DNA of 23,926 nt, taken from an uncultured Lachnospiraceae bacterium (GTDB lineage Bacteria; Bacillota; Clostridia; Lachnospirales; Lachnospiraceae). Where the stretch lies: positions 1 through 23,926 of the forward strand of contig CAJTYJ010000051.1 of the NCBI GenBank assembly GCA_910583895.1. The letters run 5' to 3'. The position numbers were made by a program, and so were the translations under genes. Below the pieces are notes generated by a model. That model saw only the letters and a program-made list of their open reading frames with translations, made no database searches and was not told where the DNA came from. Below are positions 1 through 7,914 of the stretch, one piece after another (position 1 is the stretch's first letter; every line of letters begins with the position of its first letter).

Positions 1-2074
1 ATTTGTCCATGATGGACAGGGACTCATAGTCCAGTGTATATTTCGTTGCGTCAAAGCGGTCAATGTTCGCATACAGCACAAAGAATGCATAGGTATTCCA
101 CAGGGTTCCCATGAATTTCCGCTGTCCTTCCTGCACGGCCTTTCCATGGAACCGGTTGGGCAGCCACGGGGCACTGTTGATATAGAAATACCAGCGGATC
201 GCGTCTGCACCATAGGTCTCCAGCGCATCAAAAGGATCCACCGCATTGCCCTTGGACTTGCTCATCTTCTGACCGTTTTCATCCTGTACATGCCCCAGGA
301 CAATGACATTTTCATAGGGCGCCTTATTAAATAATAAGGTAGATTCCGCCAGCAGGGAGTAGAACCACCCGCGGGTCTGGTCTACTGCCTCGGAGATAAA
401 CTGCGCCGGAAACTGGCTCTCAAAAAGCTCTTTGTTTTCAAAAGGATAGTGATGCTGTGCAAAAGGCATGGCCCCGGAATCAAACCAGCAGTCAATCACC
501 TCCGGCACCCGCCTCATAACGCCCTGACACTTCGGGCAGGTACAGGTGATCTCATCGATATACGGACGGTGCAGTTCTACGGTCAGCGCCGCGTCATTAC
601 CGCTCTTCTGTTTCAGTTCCTCACGGGAACCGATGCTCTCCATATGGCCGCAGCCTTCGCACTCCCACACATTCAGTGGAGTTCCCCAATAGCGGTTGCG
701 GCTGATGCCCCAGTCCTGGATGTTCTCCAGCCAGTCACCGAAGCGTCCTTTGCCGATGTTCTCCGGAATCCAGTTGATGGTATTGTTGTTGCGGATCAGA
801 TCCTCTTTCACCGCTGTCATTTTGATAAACCAGGATTCTCTCGCGTAATAGATCAGCGGTGTGCCGCATCTCCAGCAGTGAGGATAACTGTGCTCGAACT
901 TGGGCGCGTCAAAGAGCAGCCCTCTTGCGTCCAGATCTTTCAATACCTCCGGATCTGCCTTCTTCACAAACAGTCCGGCAAAAGGCGTATCCTCTGTCAT
1001 ATTGCCTTTGCCATCCACAAGCTGTACAAACGGAAGGTCGTATTTTCTTCCCACATTGGCATCGTCCTCACCAAAGGCCGGAGCAATGTGTACCACGCCG
1101 GTACCGTCGGTCAGAGTGACATAGGAATCGCAGGTGACAAAATATCCTTTTTTACGCTGCTTCTCTGCCACTTTCGCAGAACAGTCAAAGAGCGGTTCGT
1201 ACTCTTTGTACTCCAGATCCTTTCCGGTGTAACGCTCCAGCACCTCATAAGCCGGCGTGTCCTCTGTGCCCAGCTTTCCAAGCACCGTGTCAAGAAGCGC
1301 CTCAGCCATATAATATGTCTTCCCGTCTGCCGCCTTTACCTTCACATAGGATTCCACCGGATTGACGCAGAGCGCCACATTGGACGGCAGTGTCCAGGGT
1401 GTGGTGGTCCATGCCAGAATATACGCATCCTCGTCCTTCACTTTAAAGCGCACCACTGCAGAGCGTTCCTTCACGTCTTTATAGCCCTGCGCCACCTCAT
1501 GGGAGGACAGGGGCGTCCCGCAGCGGGGGCAGTAGGGCACGATCTTAAAGCCCTTGTACAAAAGCCCTTTGTCCCAGATGGTCTTCAGCGCCCACCACTC
1601 GGACTCGATAAAATCATCGTGATAGGTCACATACGGATCGTCCATATCCGCCCAGAAACCGACGGTGCCGGAAAAGTCCTCCCACATCCCTTTGTATTTC
1701 CAGACACTTTCTTTACATTTGGAAATAAATGGATCCAGTCCGTACTCTTCGATCTGCTCTTTGCCGTCCAGTCCCAAAAGCTTTTCCACTTCCAGTTCCA
1801 CCGGAAGCCCATGGGTATCCCAGCCCGCTTTTCTTGGCACCATATACCCTTTCATGGTACGGTATCTGGGAATCATATCTTTGATGACACGGGTCAGGAC
1901 ATGGCCGATGTGGGGTTTCCCGTTCGCCGTGGGCGGACCGTCATAAAATGTATAGGTCGGGCCCTCTTTCCTGCGCTCCATACTCTTTCGGAACGTGTCG
2001 TTTTCTTTCCAGAATTTTTCCACTTCCTTCTCACGTTCCACAAAGTTCATATCTGTGCTGACTTTGTTATACAT
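1..2074 (-). CDS. ileS: Isoleucyl-tRNA synthetase, 3' end cut by the window edge
   Basis: This enzyme charges tRNA-Ile with isoleucine in the cytoplasm. The reading frame is open from ATG at 2074 to the window edge, giving 691 codons of a protein usually about 1030-1050 residues long. The class I HIGH signature is at residues 55-58 inside GKPHIGH, and KMSKS is at residues 603-607. The segment between them contains the connective/editing region with WTTTPWTLPSN, and the catalytic-domain CWFDSGAMP and DQTRGWFY blocks precede KMSKS. The C-terminal anticodon-binding part lies outside the window. An AGGAGG ribosome binding site precedes the start. A T-box leader with an Ile specifier lies directly upstream, which independently supports the assignment. 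Confidence 0.97.
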   Translation of the reverse strand, partial: MYNKVSTDMNFVEREKEVEKFWKENDTFRKSMERRKEGPTYTFYDGPPTANGKPHIGHVLTRVIKDMIPRYRTMKGYMVPRKAGWDTHGLPVELEVEKLLGLDGKEQIEEYGLDPFISKCKESVWKYKGMWEDFSGTVGFWADMDDPYVTYHDDFIESEWWALKTIWDKGLLYKGFKIVPYCPRCGTPLSSHEVAQGYKDVKERSAVVRFKVKDEDAYILAWTTTPWTLPSNVALCVNPVESYVKVKAADGKTYYMAEALLDTVLGKLGTEDTPAYEVLERYTGKDLEYKEYEPLFDCSAKVAEKQRKKGYFVTCDSYVTLTDGTGVVHIAPAFGEDDANVGRKYDLPFVQLVDGKGNMTEDTPFAGLFVKKADPEVLKDLDARGLLFDAPKFEHSYPHCWRCGTPLIYYARESWFIKMTAVKEDLIRNNNTINWIPENIGKGRFGDWLENIQDWGISRNRYWGTPLNVWECEGCGHMESIGSREELKQKSGNDAALTVELHRPYIDEITCTCPKCQGVMRRVPEVIDCWFDSGAMPFAQHHYPFENKELFESQFPAQFISEAVDQTRGWFYSLLAESTLLFNKAPYENVIVLGHVQDENGQKMSKSKGNAVDPFDALETYGADAIRWYFYINSAPWLPNRFHGKAVQEGQRKFMGTLWNTYAFFVLYANIDRFDATKYTLDYESLSIMDK

Positions 2075-2143
2075 GTTTTTCCAACCTCCTGATTTCAGTT
2101 TTGCATCGCCTGGGCTGATGCTGTTTTTCGTTTCGCATCTGCC

Positions 2144-2177
2144 AAAAAGGCTCCGTCCTGTAACAGGACGGAGCCTT
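2144..2177 (-). terminator. T-box intrinsic terminator
   Basis: A perfect 14-bp stem (2147-2160 with 2164-2177) closes a 3-nt loop and is followed on the minus strand by TTTTT. It is the default off state of the ileS T-box leader. Confidence 0.93.
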
Positions 2178-2392
2178 AATAAACGTGCTCGAATCAACCA
2201 CCTCTTACAACATACCAGCATATGCGCCCCCTGTAACGCAGGGATCACGTCAGTGCCTACTTGCCTGTGCTTTCAGCCTGCAGCTCAGAAGTGATCTTCA
2301 GAATCATGTACTCTTGCCGGGCTCTCACCCTCCCCGGTTCGCTGAAAATTTCCACAGATCCCTACTGTCTTCGTCAAAGCCTTTCTCTTTCA
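2144..2392 (-). promoter_or_regulatory. T-box riboswitch (Ile specifier) upstream of ileS
   Basis: On the minus strand a classic T-box leader runs from about 2392 to the terminator at 2144-2177. Stem I shows the AGTA loop-E element (2363-2366), a distal GGGGAGGGTGAGAGCCC-type block, and GAAG followed by the specifier ATC (2293-2295), an isoleucine codon, then the CTGAGC strand that closes the stem. The antiterminator element is at 2184-2206 with GAGGTGGT; its TGGT is complementary to the ACCA end of tRNA-Ile. A CGTCCT strand inside the terminator can pair with the AGG. Uncharged tRNA-Ile should stabilise the antiterminator and switch ileS on. The part after TGGT departs from the usual ACCGCG. 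Confidence 0.9.
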
Positions 2393-2398
2393 AAAGCC

Positions 2399-2428
2399 AT
2401 TATAAATTCAAATTTCCCGGTTTGTCAA
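2399..2428 (-). promoter_or_regulatory. Promoter of the ileS T-box transcript
   Basis: Minus-strand -35 TTGACA (2423-2428) and -10 TATAAT (2399-2404) are both perfect consensus, 18 bp apart. Transcription would start near 2392, just ahead of T-box stem I. Confidence 0.88.
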
Positions 2429-2499
2429 GGATTTTCGCCCTCTTTCCTGTCCTTTTTCCCTCCTTTTGTAAACAGTTTCTTAAGTTTTTTCTTTGAGCC

Positions 2500-2528
2500 T
2501 TGCACCTGTTTTATAAATATTTTATAAT
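2500..2528 (+). promoter_or_regulatory. Promoter of the DD-carboxypeptidase gene
   Basis: Plus-strand -35 TTGCAC (2500-2505) and -10 TATAAT (2523-2528) are separated by 17 bp. The roughly 70-nt leader carries a short CCCCG/CGGGG hairpin (2540-2555). The TTGACA at 2571-2576 has no -10 at usable spacing. This promoter faces away from the ileS promoter. Confidence 0.75.
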
Positions 2529-2604
2529 GGGAAAAATATCCCCGAAAGAACGGGGCAATATCTTAATCCATTGACACACATGGTGTTTTAGAATAGAGGA
2601 AAAA

Positions 2605-4149
2605 ATGTATATATCAAAAAAAAGCAAAATCTCGGCACTGGCGTCCGTCCTCTGCCTTTCTGTAGCCTTTTCCACACCCGTATTTGCAACCGAAGATCCC
2701 GCTGTAGAGTCTGAGATCCGCTATAATATGGAGATCCAGTCCAATTCCTGGGAAAACTGGCCCGCCGGACCCCAGGTCTATGCAGAAGCTGCCATCGTCA
2801 TGGAGGCCGGCACCGGCACCATCCTGTACAGCAAAAACATTGACCAGCAGCTTTATCCCGCAAGCATCACCAAAGTCATGACCGTCCTTCTGGCACTGGA
2901 AAATCTTGAGATGAACGAAGAAGTGACTTTCTCCCACAACGCGGTCTTTTCCATCGACTACAACAGCAGCCACATTGCCAGAGACGAGGGCGAGGTCCTG
3001 ACCGTAGAGGAATGCCTTTACGCCATCATGATGGAATCTGCCAACGAATGTTCCAATGCCATCGCCGAACACGTCTCAGGCTCTGTGGAAGCGTTCGCTG
3101 ATCTTATGAATCAGCGGGCCGCAGAACTGGGATGCACGAACACTCATTTTGTCAACCCCCATGGTCTCCCGGACGATAACCACTACACCTGTCCCCGGGA
3201 TATGGCTCTGATCACCCGGGAAGTGATCAGCCATGAAAAATTCCGTCAGATCAGCAGTACCCCCCGCTACACCCTCCGGACAACCAATAAAAAGAGCGAA
3301 GAACTCCTGATGAACAACCATCACTACATGATCAACAATTACAAGACTTCGCGCTTTTTGGACAATACGGTGTTTGCCGGAAAGACCGGATATACCACAG
3401 TCGCCCTCAATACGCTGGTCACCTGTGCCACCAGAAACGGCATGGACCTGATTGTCGTCACCATGAAAACCCAGGGCAGCGCGGAGCGGGGCGTTCCCGT
3501 CTATACAGACACGGCCAATCTTCTGAATTATGCCTCGGAGAATTTCCGTAAAGTCAACATCGCCGAAAATGAGACAGAATTTACCATCGGGCAGGGAGAA
3601 CTCTTTGACACCGGAAGTTCCATCTTCGCCACCTCCACGCCCATGATTGAGATGGACCAAAACGGCTATGTGGTTCTTCCCATCAATGTGGATTTTGCGG
3701 ATGCTGCCCCAAAACTGGAATTTCTGGATGAGACAGAAACACAGGCAGAAGAAGGCGAGCCGCAGGTAATCGCCACCTTGAGCTACACTTATGCAGACCA
3801 GCCCATCGGCTCCACGACGCTGCTGCTGTCAGAAAGCGAAATTCAGGAATTTGATTTCCAGAAAACAGACAAAGAAGAAGCGTCTTCACCCGGTGAGCCA
3901 GAAGAGCCAAAAACGCCATCGGTCAATCTGATCAAGATCAATCTTCGGGTGGTGGGAATCGCTGCCGGTGTTCTTATGGTGTCTGTTGCCTTTCTTCTGG
4001 CACTCCAGAAGCTGGCCGGGCACTTTGAGATCGAATTGAATCCGATAAAAAGATGGAAAAACTGGCGTGACCAGAAAAATGCCTTCGGCAGTCAAAGCCG
4101 AAGGCACTACAAAAGCCGCAGGCGGCGGGGCGGAAGAAGATGGTTTTAA
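2605..4149 (+). CDS. D-alanyl-D-alanine carboxypeptidase (penicillin-binding protein, S11 family)
   Basis: This low-molecular-weight PBP trims the terminal D-Ala from peptidoglycan stem peptides outside the membrane. All three active-site motifs are present: SITK at residues 87-90 (nucleophile Ser87), SAN at 145-147 and KTG at 260-262. An N-terminal signal peptide ends near the VFA at about residue 28. After the catalytic and C-terminal beta domain there is an acidic, Pro/Glu-rich linker, one transmembrane helix (about 448-470) and a strongly basic Arg/Lys tail. So it is anchored by a true transmembrane segment rather than only an amphipathic helix. The start has an AGAGGA ribosome binding site. 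The gene converges with the P-type ATPase, and the stops share TTAA (4146-4149). It is dacA/dacF-like; the exact paralogue cannot be set. Confidence 0.94.
   Translation: MYISKKSKISALASVLCLSVAFSTPVFATEDPAVESEIRYNMEIQSNSWENWPAGPQVYAEAAIVMEAGTGTILYSKNIDQQLYPASITKVMTVLLALENLEMNEEVTFSHNAVFSIDYNSSHIARDEGEVLTVEECLYAIMMESANECSNAIAEHVSGSVEAFADLMNQRAAELGCTNTHFVNPHGLPDDNHYTCPRDMALITREVISHEKFRQISSTPRYTLRTTNKKSEELLMNNHHYMINNYKTSRFLDNTVFAGKTGYTTVALNTLVTCATRNGMDLIVVTMKTQGSAERGVPVYTDTANLLNYASENFRKVNIAENETEFTIGQGELFDTGSSIFATSTPMIEMDQNGYVVLPINVDFADAAPKLEFLDETETQAEEGEPQVIATLSYTYADQPIGSTTLLLSESEIQEFDFQKTDKEEASSPGEPEEPKTPSVNLIKINLRVVGIAAGVLMVSVAFLLALQKLAGHFEIELNPIKRWKNWRDQKNAFGSQSRRHYKSRRRRGGRRWF
4075..4106 (-). 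terminator. Minus-strand terminator for the P-type ATPase operon, inside the carboxypeptidase gene
   Basis: A perfect 10-bp inverted repeat, TGCCTTCGGC (4080-4089) and GCCGAAGGCA (4097-4106), has a 7-nt loop. Read on the minus strand it is followed at once by TTTTTC (4074-4079). On the plus strand no T-run follows. It lies about 40 nt beyond the ATPase stop and within the last 25 codons of the convergent gene. Confidence 0.85.
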
Positions 4150-6029
4150 AACTTTTTCACGAACAGTGCCCGGATGGCATTTAAGACGGCCAGCACCATA
4201 ACACCTACGTCCGCGAACACCGCCAGCCACATGTTGGCGATGCCAAGGGCTCCCAAAAGCAGGCAAACCCCTTTGATGCCGATGGCAAACCAGATATTTT
4301 CATAGACAATCCCCAGGCATTTGCGGGAGATCCGGATGGCCTTTGCGATCTTTACAGGATCGTCGTCCATCAGGACCACATCCGCTGCTTCAATGGCCGC
4401 ATCGGAACCCATGGCTCCCATGGCGATTCCGATATCCGCCCGGGACAGAACCGGTGCGTCATTGATGCCGTCTCCCACAAAGGCCAGTCGTTCTTTCTCG
4501 CCTCTTTTTTCCAGAAGTTCTTCCACCTTCTTTACTTTTCCTTCCGGGAGAAGCTCGCTGTACACTTCATCAATTCCAAGCTCTGCTGCAACCTGATCCG
4601 CAACTGCAGCCGTATCTCCGGTAAGCATGACCGTCCGGCTCACCCCCGCGGACTTTAATGCCGCCACCGCTTCCTTGGCATGAGGCTTGATCCGGTCAGA
4701 AATCACAATATGTCCCTCATAGACTCCGTTCACGGCCATATGAACGATGGTCCCCACATGGCGGCACTCTTTATACTCCACCTGCAGGTGCCGCATCAGC
4801 CTCACATTGCCGGCCGCCACCGTAATGCCGTCCACCTGGGCAATGACGCCGCTTCCGCTGATCTCCCGGATATTCGTCACTCTGCTCCGGTCAATGGGTC
4901 TGCCATACGCTTTTTTCAGGCTCTTGCTGATCGGATGGGAGGATGCACATTCTGCCAGCGCTGCATATTCCAAAAGCTTCTCCCGTTCCATCCGGCTGTG
5001 ATGAACGTCAATGACTTCAAAGACTCCCTGGGTCATGGTTCCGGTCTTGTCAAATACCACACATTTTACCCGGGACATGGTTTCCATATAATTGGATCCT
5101 TTGATCAGTACCCCCGCATTGCTGGCTCCGCCGATCCCCGCAAAAAAACTTAAGGGAATGCTGACCACCAAAGCGCAGGGACAGCTGATCACCAGGAAAG
5201 TCAGAGCCCGGTAGATCCAGTCTCCAAAATCTGCCGGAAGCCCCAGAACGGCCATGCGGACCAAAGGCGGCAGGAATGCGAGGGCCAGGGCGCTGTAGCA
5301 GACCAGCGGCGTGTAAACCCTTGCAAATTTTGAAATAAAGTCTTCCGACTTTGACTTTCTCGAACTGGCATTCTCTACCAGATCCAGGATCTTTGATACG
5401 GTGGACTCTCCAAATTCTTTCGCAGTCCGGATTTTCAGAACACCGGTCAGATTGATGCAGCCGCTGATGACTTCCTCTCCTTCTTTCACACTGCGCGGGA
5501 CACTTTCACCGGTCAGCGCACTGGTATTTAAGCTGGAGCGTCCTTCTGTCACCACGCCGTCGATGGGAATTTTCTCCCCCGGCTGCACGACGATAATGCC
5601 GCCGACCGGCACCTCATCCGGATCCACCTGCATCAGCTCCCCGTCCTGTTCCACGTTGGCGTAATCCGGACGGATATCCATCAGCTCACTGATATTCCTG
5701 CGGCTTCTGCCCACCGCATAGCTTTGAAACCACTCGCCCACCTGGTAAAAGAGCATGACGGCGATAGCTTCTGTATAGTCCCCGTCCTCGTACACGGCCA
5801 AGGCCATAGCCCCCACCGTGGCCACCGCCATCAGAAAGCTTTCATCAAATACCTGCCGGTTCCTGATCCCCTTTCCTGCTTTGAGAAGGATGTCGTAGCC
5901 CACAATCAGATACGGCACCAGATAACAGGCAAAACGGATCAGTCCCCTCGCCGGCAGAAAATGCAGAAGTACCATCAAAGACGCCGCAAGCAGAATCCGG
6001 ATCAGCATCTTTTTCTGTTTCTTATTCAC
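4146..6029 (-). CDS. cadA: Heavy-metal P1B-type ATPase (Zn/Cd/Pb exporter type) lacking an HMA domain
   Basis: This is a membrane ATPase that exports divalent soft-metal ions. At 627 residues it has the whole P1B core: TGES in the actuator domain, the metal-binding CPC at 283-285 in a transmembrane helix, DKTGT with phospho-acceptor Asp327, the SSHPISK motif of the nucleotide domain, and GDGINDAP from about residue 519. The last helix contains FADVGVMVLAVLNAIR, whose Asp fits the Zn/Cd/Pb subgroup rather than Cu ATPases. There is no N-terminal HMA domain; the protein begins directly with the first membrane helices. The upstream gene supplies a separate HMA protein. The start is GTG at 6029 with AAAGGAGG 8 nt upstream. 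Substrate choice is inferred from the family. Confidence 0.93.
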   Translation of the reverse strand: MNKKQKKMLIRILLAASLMVLLHFLPARGLIRFACYLVPYLIVGYDILLKAGKGIRNRQVFDESFLMAVATVGAMALAVYEDGDYTEAIAVMLFYQVGEWFQSYAVGRSRRNISELMDIRPDYANVEQDGELMQVDPDEVPVGGIIVVQPGEKIPIDGVVTEGRSSLNTSALTGESVPRSVKEGEEVISGCINLTGVLKIRTAKEFGESTVSKILDLVENASSRKSKSEDFISKFARVYTPLVCYSALALAFLPPLVRMAVLGLPADFGDWIYRALTFLVISCPCALVVSIPLSFFAGIGGASNAGVLIKGSNYMETMSRVKCVVFDKTGTMTQGVFEVIDVHHSRMEREKLLEYAALAECASSHPISKSLKKAYGRPIDRSRVTNIREISGSGVIAQVDGITVAAGNVRLMRHLQVEYKECRHVGTIVHMAVNGVYEGHIVISDRIKPHAKEAVAALKSAGVSRTVMLTGDTAAVADQVAAELGIDEVYSELLPEGKVKKVEELLEKRGEKERLAFVGDGINDAPVLSRADIGIAMGAMGSDAAIEAADVVLMDDDPVKIAKAIRISRKCLGIVYENIWFAIGIKGVCLLLGALGIANMWLAVFADVGVMVLAVLNAIRALFVKKF

Positions 6030-6086
6030 AGATCACGCCTCCTTTTCAGACTATTTTACGGCAGCCACAGGCCGACGCTTTTTAGA

Positions 6087-6305
6087 TCAGATAAAAATTT
6101 CACAATCATCTTCCACTTTTTTGCAGTTATCCCGCACCTTCTGCATCACTGCCTTCGGATCCTGTCCTTCCTCAAATTCCACGCTCATCTTCAGAGTCAT
6201 AAAATTTACCGTCGCGTCCTTGACGCCCTCTGTCTTTCTGGCCGCATCCTCCATCTTATTGGCACAGTTTGCACAATCCACATCAATCTTATAAGTTTTT
6301 TTCAT
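6087..6305 (-). CDS. Small heavy-metal-associated (HMA) domain protein
   Basis: This 72-residue protein is a single HMA/MerP-like fold whose metal-binding loop reads DCANCANK, a CxxC pair at residues 11-14. It probably binds the metal and hands it to the adjacent ATPase, which lacks its own HMA domain. I chose ATG at 6305 because AGGAGAA stands 7 nt upstream and the HMA strand begins straight after MKKTYKIDV. A longer frame to 6338 would run into the operator region and has no ribosome binding site. The ATPase start is 57 nt downstream, so the two form one operon. The C-terminal end carries two further Cys (NCKKVEDDC). Confidence 0.88.
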   Translation of the reverse strand: MKKTYKIDVDCANCANKMEDAARKTEGVKDATVNFMTLKMSVEFEEGQDPKAVMQKVRDNCKKVEDDCEIFI

Positions 6306-6326
6306 GTTCCCGTTCTCCTTTTTCTT

Positions 6327-6386
6327 ATAATTAAACATATATTTAATTGTTTAATTATATTATATACCATTTCCGCAAAAATGCAA
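6327..6386 (-). promoter_or_regulatory. Promoter with ArsR/SmtB-type palindrome for the HMA-ATPase operon
   Basis: The minus-strand -35 TTGCAT (6381-6386) and -10 TATAAT (6359-6364) are 16 bp apart. Just downstream, over the expected start site, is a perfect inverted repeat, ATAATTAAAC (6327-6336) and GTTTAATTAT (6349-6358), with a 12-bp AT-rich centre. An AT-rich palindrome in this position is where metal-sensing ArsR/SmtB repressors usually bind. The operator assignment is inference. Confidence 0.7.
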
Positions 6387-6412
6387 CCCTTTTTTCCAAA
6401 ATTTCAGGTGCA

Positions 6413-6445
6413 AAAAAGCTGACGGAAAAATCCAGTCAGCTTTTT
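6413..6445 (-). terminator. Terminator of the LysM operon, probably bidirectional
   Basis: AAAAAGCTGAC (6413-6423) pairs with GTCAGCTTTTT (6435-6445) in an 11-bp stem. The TGA stop of the LysM gene (6436-6438) lies inside the stem. T-runs occur on both strands, so it can also stop plus-strand readthrough. Confidence 0.85.
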
Positions 6446-7914
6446 CGAAATGTGGTAATCTTCTGCTCTCTGCAGGTACGTTCCCAGATGGAGTCATCCA
6501 AAGAATCCACGTAATCCTGCAGAGGCGCTTTTTCCAAAACGCACGTTTTCAGGCCGCGAAGTTTTGCGGGAATGACCAGATCCTTCGCCTGGGACCCGGT
6601 GAAAATCTCCAGTTCCTCCAGCACGGAGAGCTTCTCCAAGGATGATAGATCTGTAAGATCTCCGATTTGTATCCGCAGGGTGTATAATCCTCCAAAGTTC
6701 GAGATATCCTCCACCAGTGCATCTCCGCTGCCCACAGCCGTCCAGTCTGTCTCGTACCGTTCACCGTTGACACTGCAGAAATCATAACCTGCACTTTCCA
6801 CCACTTCCAGTGATTCAATTTGCAGCAGATCACTGTAACGGACATCTCCCTCCAGCTGCAGTGCCTCTTTTACCACAGCCAAAAGCACGGGCTCCTTCCA
6901 GTCAATGACATAATCCGCCACTTGCTTTGGTTCCTTTTTCAGACGCCAGACAGAGCCGTTGGCATGCTCCCAGGCAAGCACGAAAGGATTGTGGAGAGAC
7001 GGGTACTCCCACACCTCCATACCCCGGTATTCTCCGCTTTTTTCTCCAAATCCCATATGCCGCTCTTCCTCATATTCCTCATAAGTTGCCGCCGTATAAA
7101 GCGTCAGCCGGCTCATATCCGGCGCAAAATCCTCCGGTGCAAAACCGATGAACTCCATGAGATTTTTCTGTCCGAACCGATAGGCCGCACTCACCACCTG
7201 CTGTTCTTTGTTTTGATCCGTAAAAATGCAGCGGACCCCATATACTTCATTGCCGCTCTCTACCTGATATTTTTCAAAGGAGAGTGAACATAAGTTCTCC
7301 CCGAATACCGCCTCGGCAGTCTGACGCATATCATCGCAGACCTGCTCCCAGTTTTCGGACCAGGCATCCTCGCCCATCTCATTGTCTCCTACTCCCCACA
7401 GAATCTGCGCCTCCTGATCCCTGCCGGAAAAAGTGCTGAGACGCGCATCCAGACTGCAGGTTCCAAGAGCCCATTTTTCTGGTGTCTGAAAGCGGTATGC
7501 GCCTGCGTCTTCCATATACCAGCCTTTTCCTCTCTGAATCCAGGGCTTTTGCAGATAGTACTCCTGATCTGGCATCTGCAGACACTGTCCGGGGAAAATC
7601 CGGTCCGGATTATCCAGTTCATTCAAAGCGGACAGATCCTGCCACCTGCTGCCGTCTTCATATACACTTTGGGCAATCTTCCAAAGGCTTTCCCCCTCCG
7701 CCACCACATGCTCTCCCACCGGTACCGTAAGCTTCAGGTAGTTTTCAGAACCCTCTTGCGGATGTGTCAGCATCGCATAATCACCTGGCTTTTCTGATTC
7801 AGCTGCCCGCACAATACCGCCTGATAGCAGCGCTCCCATACAAAGCCAGACCGGCAGGCTCTTTGTCAGCCATATGTTTACTCTGTTTTTTATTCCTTTC
7901 ATTCGAATACCCAT
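6436..7914 (-). CDS. Exported LysM-domain protein of unknown function
   Basis: A 492-residue protein is predicted. Residues about 18-38 form a signal peptide or N-terminal anchor. Residues 70-114 are a LysM module (HVVAEGESLWKIAQSVYED, then NPDRIFPGQCLQMP), which normally binds peptidoglycan or other GlcNAc polymers. The following roughly 380 residues are acidic and Trp/Tyr-rich and match nothing I recognise. The last 90 residues are leucine-rich, with spaced L-x-x-L strands (LSSLEKLSVLEELEI) suggesting a few LRR-like turns. ATG at 7914 has AGGAG 6 nt upstream and overlaps the preceding gene by 16 nt; an ATGA-type start at 7902 is the alternative. It is translationally coupled to the upstream membrane-anchored gene, so the products probably work together at the cell surface. 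Confidence 0.82.
   Translation of the reverse strand: MGIRMKGIKNRVNIWLTKSLPVWLCMGALLSGGIVRAAESEKPGDYAMLTHPQEGSENYLKLTVPVGEHVVAEGESLWKIAQSVYEDGSRWQDLSALNELDNPDRIFPGQCLQMPDQEYYLQKPWIQRGKGWYMEDAGAYRFQTPEKWALGTCSLDARLSTFSGRDQEAQILWGVGDNEMGEDAWSENWEQVCDDMRQTAEAVFGENLCSLSFEKYQVESGNEVYGVRCIFTDQNKEQQVVSAAYRFGQKNLMEFIGFAPEDFAPDMSRLTLYTAATYEEYEEERHMGFGEKSGEYRGMEVWEYPSLHNPFVLAWEHANGSVWRLKKEPKQVADYVIDWKEPVLLAVVKEALQLEGDVRYSDLLQIESLEVVESAGYDFCSVNGERYETDWTAVGSGDALVEDISNFGGLYTLRIQIGDLTDLSSLEKLSVLEELEIFTGSQAKDLVIPAKLRGLKTCVLEKAPLQDYVDSLDDSIWERTCREQKITTFRKS

Noticed and set aside
449..2092. A 547-codon plus-strand open frame opposite ileS
   Set aside because: It is antisense to a certain gene with intact HIGH and KMSKS motifs, its translation is His/Arg/Phe-rich without any domain, and it has no ribosome binding site.
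2571..2594. TTGACA followed by TAGAAT as promoter of the carboxypeptidase gene
   Set aside because: The spacing is only 12 bp; the TTGCAC/TATAAT pair at 2500-2528 with 17 bp is far better.
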